Assembly: GCF_008831285.2 (NCBI RefSeq)
Contig: NC_045139.1
Location: forward strand, 312,501 to 376,500
Direction: 5' to 3'
Length of the DNA stretch: 64,000 nt
Source of the DNA: Nymphaea colorata
Taxonomy: Eukaryota; Streptophyta; Magnoliopsida; Nymphaeales; Nymphaeaceae
The notes under the pieces were generated by a model, which worked only from the letters and a program-made list of their open reading frames with translations, did not search any database and was not told the DNA's origin. Positions 51,137-63,825 of the stretch are shown one piece after another. Numbering within the stretch: the first letter of the stretch is position 1; each line of letters opens with the position of its first letter. A program made the translations under genes and the position numbers.

Positions 51137-51597
51137 AGTGGGAGTACCCTCCTCTGTGCGTTCAGTCTGATAAGCTGCAGAAAACGAAGAACGGAGATAT
51201 CTCTGAGTCCGACCGTCCTTTTCTCAGACGGAAGCTTGAAGCGAAGAAGTTGGATAATAGAGCGCACTCTGCGTGCCTCGATCTATCGTCCTTCTCTGGT
51301 TTTCTGTTTTCTTCTCTGTTGGTTTTTTGGAGTGCCCGGAGATTGTTGACCGGCGCCGCTCGAAGTCCGGAGTTTTAGTCGCTTTCTGAGATCGAAGAAG
51401 AGGCTTTTAGTTTTACGACGGGAAAACGCTTTGAAGAAAGCGGATATCATGAAAGCCTCGAGTTTAGAGGTGGAGTGGTAGAAGGGAGATTGATCTCTCC
51501 CGGGAAACATATCTTTCCCTCTGCGTCTGTAACGTAGGAATCTCTCCATTGTTTTGTTTTCCTCTCTTTGCCTTGTTCTGAGCAAATTTGCTTTTGG

Positions 51598-51669
51598 ATG
51601 AGGAGAGGCTTTTTGTTCTCCCTGACATTGATCGCACATTTCTGGCCCTTGTCTGATTCTTCTTCCTAA
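51598..51669 (+). CDS. Upstream ORF in the leader (23 codons)
   Basis: ATG to TAA, encoding a hydrophobic 23-residue peptide that starts MRRGFLF. It lies between the TATA box and the main start. If the leader is unspliced, it could reduce translation of the main frame. Whether it is translated is not known. A leader intron could remove it. Confidence 0.35.
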   Translation: MRRGFLFSLTLIAHFWPLSDSSS

Positions 51670-51775
51670 ATCTTCTCCATATTAAGCTAGAGTTCGTCAT
51701 CTCTGCTGAAACTGAAAGTTTTCATTTTGCTCCTACCGAACCCTGCCTTCTTCGCTTCCTTTCGAGAAAGAGTTT

Positions 51776-51814
51776 ATGAAGCCGACTGTTAACAGTGCTC
51801 CGGGAATGAACTAG
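51776..51814 (+). CDS. Upstream ORF close to the main start (12 codons)
   Basis: ATG to TAG encoding MKPTVNSAPGMN, ending 75 bp before the main ATG. Scanning ribosomes would meet it unless the leader is spliced here. Any regulatory role is inferred. Confidence 0.35.
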   Translation: MKPTVNSAPGMN

Positions 51815-51889
51815 ATTTTCATATCCCTGATATTCTTATCCGGGAGACAGAGAAAAGCAAGTAAGCAGAAGAGGGAAAGAAAAACTGCG

Positions 51890-52621
51890 ATGGACGGGTT
51901 CGAGTTCGACACGGTGAAAGCGGAGAAAGCCATGGCCATGAGGAAGTTCAAGAGGACGCACCATATAGGCAAGTTCTTCAGGTGTGTGGAGGCCTTTCTT
52001 GTCCTCTTCTTCCTCTTTCCCTGGTTCTCCTCTCGCCTTCCGGCGGCTGCAAGGGCCTCCGGCGACTACCTCTGCCTCTTCCTCCACATGCTCGCCAGCC
52101 AGAAGGTCGTCTTCTTGATAGGCAACGCCATCGTCGTCACGCTCCTCGCAAAATCCGGCCTTCTAGGCCGCCGGCGCCTCTCCGGCGACCTCTACGACGA
52201 GTTCATCCGCAACAGCGAGCAAACGCAGGCCTCCCGCGCCTGGGAGGGGTGCGACGACCCTCCCGTGGTCCCGCCGCGCGCGGAGCAGGGGCGGGGGGAG
52301 GAGGAGACGGTCTTCGAGGACAAGCCTGTCTGCGTCGTGGAGCAGTCCCGAGAGCCGCACGCTTATCGGAGGAGCCTCTCGGAGAAGCAGGAGGCAACCT
52401 GTCGGAAAATCGGACGAGAGCTGCGGAGGACAGAGACGGAAAAGAGCATGCGGGAGTTGAACCCGCCCTTGGGGGCTTGGTCCTACGAGTACGATGAGGC
52501 CTATGTCTCGGTGCTGAGCAGTGAGGAGTTCCAGCGCACCGTGGATGCGTTCATTGCCAAACAAATTCAATTCCAGCGCCAGGAATCTCTCGCTCTGGTT
52601 GTTCAGAGCCAATGCGACTAG
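51890..52621 (+). CDS. DUF4408/DUF761-type membrane-associated protein
   Basis: Single-exon gene of 243 aa. It has two hydrophobic stretches (about residues 28-50 and 62-92), a polar, acidic and Arg-rich middle, and a C-terminal segment LSSEEFQRTVDAFIAKQ. That segment matches the short DUF761 motif that ends many plant DUF4408 proteins. The molecular function of this family is not established. Members are thought to sit in membranes. The first ATG after the in-frame upstream stop was chosen. The coding region is much more GC-rich than its surroundings, which supports it as a real gene. Assignment rests on recalled motif layout and is moderately sure. Confidence 0.8.
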   Translation: MDGFEFDTVKAEKAMAMRKFKRTHHIGKFFRCVEAFLVLFFLFPWFSSRLPAAARASGDYLCLFLHMLASQKVVFLIGNAIVVTLLAKSGLLGRRRLSGDLYDEFIRNSEQTQASRAWEGCDDPPVVPPRAEQGRGEEETVFEDKPVCVVEQSREPHAYRRSLSEKQEATCRKIGRELRRTETEKSMRELNPPLGAWSYEYDEAYVSVLSSEEFQRTVDAFIAKQIQFQRQESLALVVQSQCD

Positions 52622-55600
52622 GATGTTAGAGTTCCCCAAAAAATCCTGTGGATTTTTTTGCTTCATCTAGAGTTGCTATTTTGCTTAAGCCCTCCTATAA
52701 ATATGAAACATTATATATTAATTTACATAAAATATGCAGATGAAGAGAGTCAAAGTCTTATTGTAATTATCTCACTCTATCTGTCGTCGAGATGTAAAAT
52801 GCTTCATTTTGTACACATTTATGTAATTGGTTCCGTAGCTTTCTGCTGCAACAGGGTAAATGCCAAGTCTTTTGGGATTAATGCCTTCCCTCTGCAATTC
52901 AATTTTCTTTTGCCTTCTGTTTTGCTCTTCCTGATTCCCCTAATGATCTTAATTAGGACTGAACCTGGCTGTAAAAGAATGCCTGTGAAAAGTGTCAGGA
53001 CAGTGTCGGCATTGGAAAAGGGTACTCAATCAAATTTTTCTGGAACGTCTTACAGCGACTTTATCTTATTGTACTTTAGGGGGAACAAGGTGGATGGCGC
53101 GAGGAGGCGACAAGAGCATTCCTTCCTGGGAGCCGCTGCCCCCGGTATTTTATTGTCGAATTGTCAATTCTTACTCTCTTGTGATGTTTTTTGGTTTAAT
53201 TTTGTTCTTTCAAGCCGCTGCTGGAACAATTATATTGTTTTCTTCTTTTCCATTTTTTCACCTACTCAAGCATGGGATATTGTCGATCCATTTGTATATT
53301 GTAGAGTGGTGACATTCTTCCCCCTTCCTCTAGTCCCTCCGCCCCTTTTAAAATGATTTTGCCCGTAATCTGCTTTGTGTGCTTCGAAGCACCGGCGAGA
53401 AAAGACAAAGAAATGCCCACGAAGCCGACGGAAATAACAGTGCCAGATAAGTCTGCTTCCATGAGAGTACTGTGTACTGAACCTAACCCCGTCGGCCGGA
53501 TGCGTGCCGGGGGCCTAGACTAGGAATGTAATTAATGAGTCTTGTATTCTTGTAGATATTTTGGACTTGGGAGGGACTTCTTCAGAGGCTTTGGATTGTA
53601 TAAAATATTAGTAATCACATGCCATCTCTATCTCTTCTCACAGTGTTTGTTGGATCTAATTATAAGAGTCTGGATCTGGAAGCTTTCATCCCTTTCCCAG
53701 TGGGCATCGTCTGAGCATGCTTGTCGCCTGCCAGGTTTGCTCCCTCCGCATGAACAAAATTCTTGGTGTTGGCTCTATCGCTTCGAGCCTCTTGCTGTTG
53801 GTTGCTTCTCTGAGCCTTGTCTCATTCCCGCGAGGATAAAAGCGACGTGGTCTTCTGATTTCCTCTCGGAAGGTGGGTCGTGCCGATAAAAGATTAGTGC
53901 GCGGGTCTCTCATGTCGGGAAAACTTTAGCATCACGGAAACAGTGAATAGTTAATTTATTTTATTTTCACAGTACCCAAAACACACACTCTGTCTCTCTC
54001 TCCCCCTCCCTCTCTGCACGTTGATTAAACAGTCAATGGATTGGGCATCATAATTGTTTATGCTTTTGAAGATTAGCATCTGATTCCATTAAGATAGAAA
54101 TGCCTGAGGTGAATGGAGGGAGGATACCACAGTGCACGCAGTAAGGGAATGGATTCCTCTCCTTGCTGGCAGCGTTTCCCCATCCTTTTCATGGTTCGCA
54201 TAGGGCGCAGGCATGGAGACCCACAGGCCCCCAAAAGTCAATTTTCATGGTCCCTCTCTCTCTCCCTCTCTGGTATATATTATATGCCTAACCCAATCAG
54301 CAAAACTACATGACAAACGTCGAAAGGATGCCAATATTTACTAACTGTTCACTTTTTTTTTTCATTTTTTTTCTCTTTCTTATTCCTCAGAAACATTTAA
54401 AGAGCGTCTGATTTGCATATTTTGGTAAGTGGAGAGTGGGGACTGCCTTTAGAATCGGGGGATTCGAGCACATGGATGCAGGATTTTCCAGTACTGTAAA
54501 AAATCACAGCCTGTAATTTCACACCCTGGAACTTTCTTGGTCGCGACAGAACATATATTAATGCATAAGAGAAAGCACAACGCAATTGTCGAATTTAGGT
54601 TTCGATCCTGTAGAATATATTACTTATAAGGTACAGTTTTTAGTTCTGACCTAAAGTATATATGGACACAGTGTTCTTCACCTATATAAACCATAAAAGG
54701 AGATTCATGCCAAACTGTAACAAAAGCAAGTATTTTGGTCCACCAAATTACCTTTTCATGAGCTTAAACATATATATCCGCATGTATGCATGCACTATGC
54801 ATGGCAGGACATGCAGGCACACAGAGATATATACACAGCAAGTGTTGTCACAAAATGACACGGTTGCTCCTTTATTTTAATCACTTACTGTTATCAACTC
54901 CTCCACCACCGCCGTCACTGCCACCACTTTTGCTGCCATTTATACACATATTATAATTAAAATAGCAACAACAATACTAGTTTACTACTATTATGCATGC
55001 CAATGAAAAACGGTAAAGCTGGTTGGAGACGGACATAAAATAATGAGAAATCATGCCAAACCAGATGAGGGAAATTGTTTGCATTTAAGATTGGTTCATA
55101 TCAAAATACAATCCTGCTTTTGCTGTGTTGATAAAGTGAGGTCAGATTGCTTAGACAGTTCTATACCCACTCTTTGTTTTTTCCCCCAAAATGTGGTTAC
55201 AGTTCAAATATTAACGCCACTCTCCCTCAAAAATCCCATCCACTTGCTCCCTGGAATATATTCCCCCTTTCTCTCGGTCTTGAGTTTTTACGTGAAAGAG
55301 TTATTTATCCATATGTACACAGACAAACGGCGAATTTTTGTTCGCGGAAGAAAAGAGAGGAGGAACCAAGAATATTTTTTTGTTCCTGTCTGATTTTGAT
55401 GCGAACTCTTTCTTTTTCCTCTAGAAAACGCGAAGAAATAATTCGCATCCTTCCAATATATTTGCAATTGTGGGTTTCATTTTTGGTTTGATGGAGAAGG
55501 CAGCAGCTTTAATATGCTCAAGTACCAAAAGTGACCCTTTGTCTTGACAGGCAAATTCTAGAAGGCCTCCATTGGGATTGGCTGGGGACAAAAGCTTCAA

Positions 55601-58600
55601 GGGGTGTTTACTGTGGGCACTGGTTTTCTGGTGTTTGATCGAGAGAGAGGGGCGTGGCCTTCACCTTTTTCCACTACCCAGGCGGCCATGAGAGGCCAAA
55701 AGGCAACAAGGATCTGCAAAACAAAGAATCCACTCAGGTCATTACCCTTTTTAAAGGGACCTCAGCACAATGCTTCTCTTTTCTCCCTGAGAGGTTCTAC
55801 CTGACCTGGTTCGATGCTTGCTGCTCTTTCCTTTATTTATCCCTTTTCTTGCCTCCATATTGCACCATAATGTGCCGCAGACTCTCTCTCTCTTCCTATA
55901 TATATGTATATATACATATTGAATGGTGACTCCAGATTTCCATTAGTCACCCAGCTATTTAATTAGAGAAGTTTGATCGATTATGATGGATGGTTAAAAG
56001 AAAAAAAAAAGAAAAAGAAAAAATGACAGATATTTTCATTATCTAGTATTAATTCACACCTTTTATCTTGACTTTCCTGGATTTCAGACTGCTTCTTAAG
56101 AAAAAGGACCCCACATTTAAGTTCACCATGTTCCTGGTCCTTTTACTCTCTGTCTCTCTCTCTCTCCATGTTTGCATGATTGAGAGTAGGTAAGGAGGAA
56201 AGAGCAAGGAAATATACCGAGGTACAGACGGGGATTCTGTAAGACACATTTCAAGGAACATATATATCAAGAAACGTAGCCTACCTGCCAAGCATATCCT
56301 ATTCCTAGTCTGCCACTTGCCATGACCCTTCGTTTTACATCGGCCTCTCCTGCAACTTCCTGCGCACAGTCCACAGACTTGACTCCACGAATAAGCAGGA
56401 GGCCCACCCCTTGTATATTTATTTTTGTTCTGAAAGGACACACACCCTCCTCCCTTCTCAATGCCTCAGCAGAGGCCTTAATTTACAAACACTTTCTTTT
56501 GGATGAGGATCCAAGTAAACGTCAATGGCGGAACCATGCATTGAATTTGCAAATCAAGTGTTTGTACATTGTCTTGCCTGAAGAGACCACCAATTCAACT
56601 ACACACTAAATGTGAGATTTGGTTTCTTTGGTAATATCTCTTGGATGACTTCATACTGTAGTGTTTTGTAGTTGGCCGTATGGGCAGTAGTCAATTATGT
56701 CGCAAGAAGGAAAACGATGTTTATTGAAAGGTTCTTCACTCGAGCACAAAAAAACAAAACACTCATTTCTCAGTTAGGCTATTAGAATCATCATCCATAT
56801 GAATCATGATTGGTGTCATATGCTTGTAATCAACAAACTGCGACTCTAAGAAAATCATTGAATCACCTCTCGAAGGATCGAGATCCAGAAAGCATGTTTA
56901 ATATATTTAAGAGGGCATTGTGCATATGGATACGTTTCCTGTCTACAGAAAGTGTAAAAAGTTCAGCACCTAGTTCCAGAATCTTAAATACATTCGGAAG
57001 AATATATTCTTATTGTGTTGGGCACTAGTTAGGTTTCCTAGTTCTCCAAGGTGCCTGATAGCTTTCACACATAATTGAAGAAAACTGTTGTGTTTGTATT
57101 TGTCTATATGACTACTACAGGTGGAGGAAAACAGAAGGTGTTTGAGATCAGAAAATCAAGCTGCCTGAATCAATTCCCAACTAATCTTGCCATTCTATAT
57201 GGAAAAACTCTGTTTGAAGCGTTCCAGGGTCTATTATTTCCCTTTCAATCTTATTAGAGGTAGCTTATCAGTTGTACATGTAATTGCTGGATTGTTCTAC
57301 CAAGCATTTGAAATTTAGTTTGATAGCTAGCATGGTTTCATATAATACCAAAAACACAGTGTACTGTTTAGACAAAAGATGACTATTCTGGTTTTTTCTA
57401 GGAGATGATAATGACATGCCAACATCCATTTACTCAACCTTTTCCCTTTCCTGTGTTATCCCAGCGACATGGTTGGTCACCTTTGTGGAAAAGGCAGGTA
57501 TCCTTTTCTCTAGAAAAGGAATTCTTTTTTCTCATCCTTGCAAGACCACCATATTAAGCAAAGCTAAAGTATGTGCATCTGGTAACTCGTCCTCCATCAC
57601 TAGATCTCCACTTAATTCCCCAATGAAGCCATAGACAATCTCATCGTAACTTAAAGAACTATTACCAGTAAAGCCTACACAGAAAAAGATGATTATAGAT
57701 TAGTCAATTAGATTTCCAACTAAAGGACAGGTGCTTTTGGGGCCCTGACAGCAAACTTAGGCCGAGTGCTAAAGGTGTTTCAGTGGGTGATGTGCCACGT
57801 GTCAAGCAGTGATTGGAGCAACTACTAGATATGAAGAAAAAAAAGGGAGGAAGGGGAAAAGGAAAAGAGCAACAGGACCATGAGTGAAGCAGAAAGCCTA
57901 AGCAACAGGGAGGAATCACTCAAAGAGGAAGGCTGAATAAAAGTTTTGGATCCTAAAATGGTGTTGTGCTGGGGCCTTTCACCCCACTTTAGACTGTTAA
58001 TGGGGAACAACGGGCACCATTGAGATAAGAATGCCACTCCATCTCTTGTTGTCTGTGGGCTGTAAGAAATCATGACCTTTCTATAACTCTTTAAACCAAT
58101 GCATTGATTTTGATGCTTCTCACGATTACATGATAAATGCGCAAAATGCTTTTCCTTTTTTAAGCATAGATTGTGAAAGAAAATTCTGAATTTGAGATCA
58201 CAGAGAGACAGAGAGAGAGGGAGCAGGGTGGTCCTGAATTACCAACGTGGATCTGATTTCTGATGGGATGGCATGAGTGATGCAGAAGCTGATCCAAACT
58301 CACCTTTCTCTTGCAAAAAATCATTAATTTGGACCTACATTTGGATAATGATTGTTGGTAATCTTAAATATGCAAAAGAAATTTAGTTTTCTTGGTAGAA
58401 GGATTATCTTGAGAACGATCATATTTATATTTAGCTTAGGATTATTTTCTGTGAAATTTGCTTTGTTTTCCTTAATCCCTCAGAATTTTCATTCAGTTTC
58501 GCTATTTTTTCCTTGTTTTCTTAGTCAAAGGTGGAAGTTCATAGCAGTGGAACTCATCTTTTTTTATGCAAGTAATCACATCTGTAAGAAGTAACAGGTT

Positions 58601-61490
58601 GGCAAAATTCCTTATCCATCCAACTGGTTTGAATGTAACCTTCCCCATGACTGCTTTCTGAACTTCATTCCTTTAATTGGTCAGCTGTTTGCGATGATCA
58701 GCCATGTAAAATACAAACATGGTAAGAAATCAGGGTCAGTAACTGTTGAATAGGTTAGGAAAATTGTCAGCTATGAGATTGAAGATATTGGATTGGAAAC
58801 TTAAATTGAACATCGAAAGGGAAAAATATCTTGTTTTCCGTGAAATAGGGGAAAAGATCTTGGCATTATCAGTTTAATGGTTGCAGCTAATTTGCTGCAA
58901 ACAAGTTACTGCAAAAACAAAAAATCAGGTCTGACCACTATGCAGAAACAGAAGAGCAAAAAATCAATAAGCCAAACTTTTGAAGGAGACCGAGTTGTTT
59001 ACAGATCTCTGTCGCTTTTAACTCATGTAGGCTGTTACCCGTCGAATTGACACTTGAGATTTCAGTCTGGTTTTGATAAAAATCGGCCGGTTTGATCCAA
59101 GTTCTTGTATGGTGGCCACAATATTTCTTCATTGGTATGAAATCGACATTCTACTGGTATGAACCAACATTTGTATGCCTAACTAGAAGTCCAACTTGGC
59201 TGATCCATCTGAATTTCATGAACAATCTTGGCCTACTTTGCTCTTCATAGTCTCTTGATGGTTAAGTTTCACATGCTTCAGGTTCATGATCTTAAGCAGT
59301 TGGACTCAGTTGTTTGTGTGAACCACAAACTCACACCAACCATGGATGCAAACAGAAAGGTACAACGTACCTAAAGATCTTCTAAGATTGGAAATGTGTC
59401 TAGTGAGGGGAATCAAGCGACGTCACAGTTCTGTCGATCTTAACATCAAATCTACTCCCTCAAGTCGTCATCAATGAGCAGGGATGGTCTTCCTGTGGGA
59501 AATATCTTTCTCAGTGGGGAGCCGTGACTCAGTTCACATGAAACTGAAGTTTTGCAGAAAAATATTTATTGGTTCCGACCTCCGAATCCCAAATGAGGCA
59601 TCGGTTTCAGTGGCCTCCATGAGAAAGACACCGTGTCTGATGAAAAAAGAGGTACAAAATGCCGGCGAAACAAACAGGCCCTCGACGAATTTGGCATGTT
59701 TGTGATCTCATGGCCGCCTAAACAACAAAGATATATAAATAGGGGATTAACCAACAAGTTTACATTTGCACCAAACAAGCTGTCGTTGGTTGTCCAAGAA
59801 AAGGAAATCTTGAAGGGCCTTAAATAGATGGGACAATGAGAGGAAACTGCCAATCACTGAATTTCTAAAATCTGAGAAGAGGCATTAACAGCGGACTGCA
59901 ATCACCTTCTTCTTTTCCTTCCTCACCAAGGAAGAACAATCTCGTGGCCGAGACATGAATGGTTCGGGATTCCTTGGGTAATCACTTGGGATCCCCGCTT
60001 ATGGAAGCGTTCGTTCAATAATCTTACAGTAAAGGATAACTGTTATGAGTTTCGAACTCGCAGTTGCCTAATTATCCGTAGCAATGCTGTATACATAGGT
60101 TTCCAAGGCGTATCGGAAACCTTAAACCAAACACTATGTGAGCCGATACACATCTGCTCGCATCGGCCACTTTTGTAGATTAGGAAAAGAAAACAAGTTT
60201 GTTTTGTTACTGATCTACTGAAATATATACGCCCATACACGCAACATGGTCCTAAAATTACTCGGCATTTCGCATCGCAGAGATTCATGTTCATAGATTC
60301 AGTATGCTGCATCCTTTCTAGCACACTGCCCATTTTGTAGATTTTCTATAAGTTCTTTTTACAAACAGACTGATCTTAAATGAGGTAAAGTGCAGGTTTG
60401 AGGAGAACATTTGGAATCAAACTCGATTCAAGTTGAAATTTTTGATGGAATTCAAATCATATTACTTTTAACAACTGATTAGAAAGTGATGCATGAATGA
60501 GTTGAGCGAACTAACTGAAAAGGAAAAGATCCCAGGAGGCTGAATGCGCGGAAGGAATTGACAGAGAAAAGTTCATACTTTGGAAGATCAAAACAAGAGG
60601 CTTCTGATTTTCTCTACCCACTCGTGGCTTTGTCAAAGCTCGACATTTTGAAGGAACCCCACATCTAATTACTCGTCAGTTTAATCATGCTATAATATTA
60701 ATTAGAAGGTCACAGCGTGCTTGTACGCTAAGCCGTAGAATTTGCTGGGATGTTTGTCTAAGATAGTGGACGGGGTTTAGTTTTTCAGGTCCTGGTTGCA
60801 GAATGGATCGAAGATTGCCCATAGTTCTTTGTTAGATTTCTCAGGGTCAAAAATTCAGGTTGGCAGAAAGTTTCTGCGGACAAAATTTGCCAATTATTTT
60901 CTATCAAGAAAGGATTCAAGCGACATTGATTCATGATTATGAATGACAACCTTTCCAATGTCCATTATAATCTCCTTGCATTTCCGCTTGACGTATCTGC
61001 GAAAAAAGGGTCCTCAGAAAAGAAAACAAATACAGTGACAGTTGTTCGAATTCAAGACTACTGGTTTTAATAGTTTTATTGGTGATGTATATGTATCGAA
61101 TATAAGTTATTTATTTAAAATGAAATCCAAATATTTATCTGTCATTTTCTAAATGCCAACCTTTTAACCAGATCTTAAGCGGAGAAACACCGATATCTAA
61201 TCTTTTCAATAAGTAGAAATGCAAATACGGCGATATATATTTGGATTAGAGAAAATTACCTGCATCCAATCTGCAATTCTAAAAAGTCAGATTTTGACTA
61301 GCGATATAACATCCAGCCGAGGCCCGAGGGCCTTTTATTCCTTTTACTGAGCAGGGTCGACCTGCAGGATTTCTGACTTGCACGGTTTAGCATGTAGGCG
61401 CAGCAAGGAGGGCCTTAATTCTGACGTGCTTGCCACCGCCAGCAGGAAGACGTGCCAAATGTCTGCGGAGACAAGACGCTAATCTCTCTC
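52622..61490. other. Gene-free interval
   Basis: About 8.9 kb. It begins with the 3' untranslated region of the DUF4408-like gene. Scattered CT and GA runs occur (54.0, 54.26 and 56.15 kb). I see no exon with a recognisable domain. Weak GATTCAAATC-type low-complexity repeats lie at 60.4 and 61.1-61.3 kb. Confidence 0.55.
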
Positions 61491-61613
61491 ACTCTTTCTC
61501 CCCCTCTCTGGTCCTTCATATCTGTGTATCTACTCTTTCCTTCCTCTTGTTTTCTCCTTCTCTGTCATTCTTGTTGAGTTGCGTGCATTGAGGACCAGCT
61601 CGCGCAAAGAAAG
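61491..61613 (+). other. IPK1: Probable non-coding first exon of IPK1
   Basis: A CT-rich, leader-like stretch ends at AAAG before GTACCG, a possible splice donor. The matching acceptor would be GAATGTGCAG ending at 63702, 21 bp before the IPK1 ATG. This gives a 2.1-kb leader intron, which is common in plant genes. An alternative is transcription starting at about 63.55-63.65 kb. This is inference from sequence pattern alone. Confidence 0.4.
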
Positions 61614-61979
61614 GTACCGATGTCTATCTGTTAATTGCACTGTTGGTTACATCTCCACAGGAAAGCTATATCCGTCTGCATGATTCTATGTGATTAATAT
61701 TGTGCATCTGTATTTCTATGAGCTTGAGTCGGATGATGTTCCTTATATGCAAATATGTTTTGATTTATCTCGTAGACATCACTGTCGTATGTACATGCCT
61801 GTCTATCCTTCCTCTACCAGCTTTACTTAGATCATGATAATTGTTAGTTAATGCCCTTGCATGCCATCATATCTCGTAAGCACGAGCGATGCATAACCTA
61901 TGCATCCCCCTGCTTATCATATAGCTTAAAGAATGGAAATGAAGAATCGAAGCGTGTGATGGGGAACGACTGATTTATC

Positions 61980-62470
61980 TTGCTGCCTCAATGTTGCTTC
62001 CCCCTTTTGACCTGGCATGTGCAGAAAGTAGTAATGATTGAAAAAAAAAATGGAAAGCATACCTTGGGCCTTCGCCGGTGGCCTTGTCGATCACCGGAGT
62101 TGGCCACTGAAACCGGGCAGGGCAGGCGGGAGGCACTGGCTGTTTATTCTCCCGCCGAACCCAAAACCTTAAAACCCTGAGTAAAGAAGAAGGGAAAACA
62201 AAAATGAAAATAAAACAAATGAATGAAGGAATAAATGAAAACTCACCATGGGTTTGGCAGGCGCCGTCCCACCGTCGCTGGCTGGAGCTGCCAGTGGTTG
62301 CCGGAGGTGGCCGGAACAGCCGTGAGAAACTTCGGTCGGATAAAAAAAATCGAGAGGAGAGAGAAAGAGTGGGTGAAAATGGCAGATCGGGCTTGAGATG
62401 GGGTTTATATACGTTCGATACGAAAATTTTCAAATCCGCGCCTTCAGAAACACTTTGTGATTAGTTTGTG
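61980..62470 (-). promoter_or_regulatory. GC-rich, promoter-like block, antisense in the IPK1 leader intron
   Basis: On the minus strand a TATATAAA element at about 62410 is followed by a CT-rich leader, a GC-rich stretch and a possible donor ATG-GTGAGT at about 62250. A 152-codon open frame covers the block from 62433 to 61975. This arrangement resembles the promoter/leader half of an LTR, or an antisense gene start. No protein domain is recognised. Confidence 0.4.
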
Positions 62471-63723
62471 CTTAACTCGCCTCATTTTCTGAAAAATAAT
62501 TGCAAAAAATGACTCGCGACCCTTTATTTTACAATGTTAATAACTTTACATGTTAATAAATTTTAAAAGGAGTAACTTCAAATTATGTAAAACACGTTTT
62601 GCCTCGTTTTACATGTATCTTATGTTAATAATTGCATACAGATATAAATTTGGAGAAGACTTGATTAAAATTATGCATCCACATGTATATTATTATGATA
62701 TTATGGCTTTGCTAACTAATGTATATGAATCGTATGATGGTCATTTCTAATACTTTATTTACTCTGATTGAGCATACACATTTATGCATGATTAGTGGTT
62801 GCGAAGAGTTTTGCATTATGGCTGTAAGCATACCAACAGATAATAAATAATGCATGCATGTGCATAGACATCCATGTATTGTGGTTGTAATTGCCTGTTA
62901 TACGTTTTCATCATCCATATGCATATTTTATATTGAAGATATGTATTAAATCTGTTGATTTCATGTGGTGATAAGGTATGTCAGAATAAACCAATTGTAG
63001 ACATCGTACTGACAACTTCATCAAGTTCTCATCCCTAATTTTCCCTTTGAGGAGATCGTGAATAGAAAATATGGTGACAAGGCTACTGCACTGTACGATG
63101 ATCTGATGCTACCCAACTGAACCCTGTTATGATTTGGATTTTGCAATATTAAATGTCCTAGACATTTGTATTCTCTACCTTTCATGAAACATTTACTTAG
63201 AAGGTTTGTTTTAATTTATTAATTAAATGTTGGCAGTTTGGAGTTAATTGGTAATGATGTCTAATGGTATTACAAGTTGATTTTTTGAAAATTTATTTCC
63301 ATGTGCTATGATTTTTAATTCAAAACGATTTTGGATTTTGAAAAAATAGGGTCGTCACATGGTCTGCCTATATTCGGTTGAATTTTGGTTATTTATCTTT
63401 TTCTATGTTTGATTTTGATCTTGTTGCATATGGTTCCTCTGTTTTCTTTGCAAAATCAATGTCTTGGCAATTTTTGTATTCCACCTCTATAACAGGTTCT
63501 GAGGTTAGCACCATCTCGCTGAAACTTGTCATATTTGTAGACTGTAAGTTCTTCTTTTAGCGAGACGAAGCTTTCTCCTTTTCCACTCTCTCACGCGCCG
63601 TGACTTCTATCTTTCGGTAGTCATTAAGTTACTGTTTTTCAGAGTTGACTTCCCTGTGTAGGTTTGGGATTATGGGTTTTTTCTATCCTTACGAATGTGC
63701 AGTGGCTGCAGTTGTTCATCAAT

Positions 63724-63825
63724 ATGGAGCTGATTCTGGAAGAAAAGGATGCAGATGATTGGCTATATAGGGGAGAAGGAGCTGCCAATCTAGTCTTGGG
63801 ATATTCTGGTTCTTCATCTGCATTT
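63724..63825 (+). CDS. IPK1: Inositol-pentakisphosphate 2-kinase, first coding exon (gene continues past the window)
   Basis: The enzyme phosphorylates inositol pentakisphosphate at position 2 to make phytate (InsP6). The visible exon encodes 34 residues with EEKDADDWLYRGEG and ANLVLGYSGSS. This is the conserved N-terminal ATP-binding beginning of plant IPK1. The exon ends TCTGCATTT before the donor GTATGT, in phase 0. The family continues with a VGKV segment, which must lie beyond 64000. The ATG matches the usual family start. Only about 8 percent of the protein is visible, but the match is distinctive. Confidence 0.9.

Noticed and set aside
52658-53356. 232-codon open frame just after the DUF4408-like gene
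   Set aside because: It starts at TTG rather than ATG, has the composition of a T-rich 3' untranslated region and shows no domain. It is most likely chance.
60036-60075. Minus-strand GAGTTCGAAACTC resembling a tRNA T-arm
   Set aside because: The upstream 50 bases do not form a D-arm or anticodon stem, so it is not a tRNA gene.
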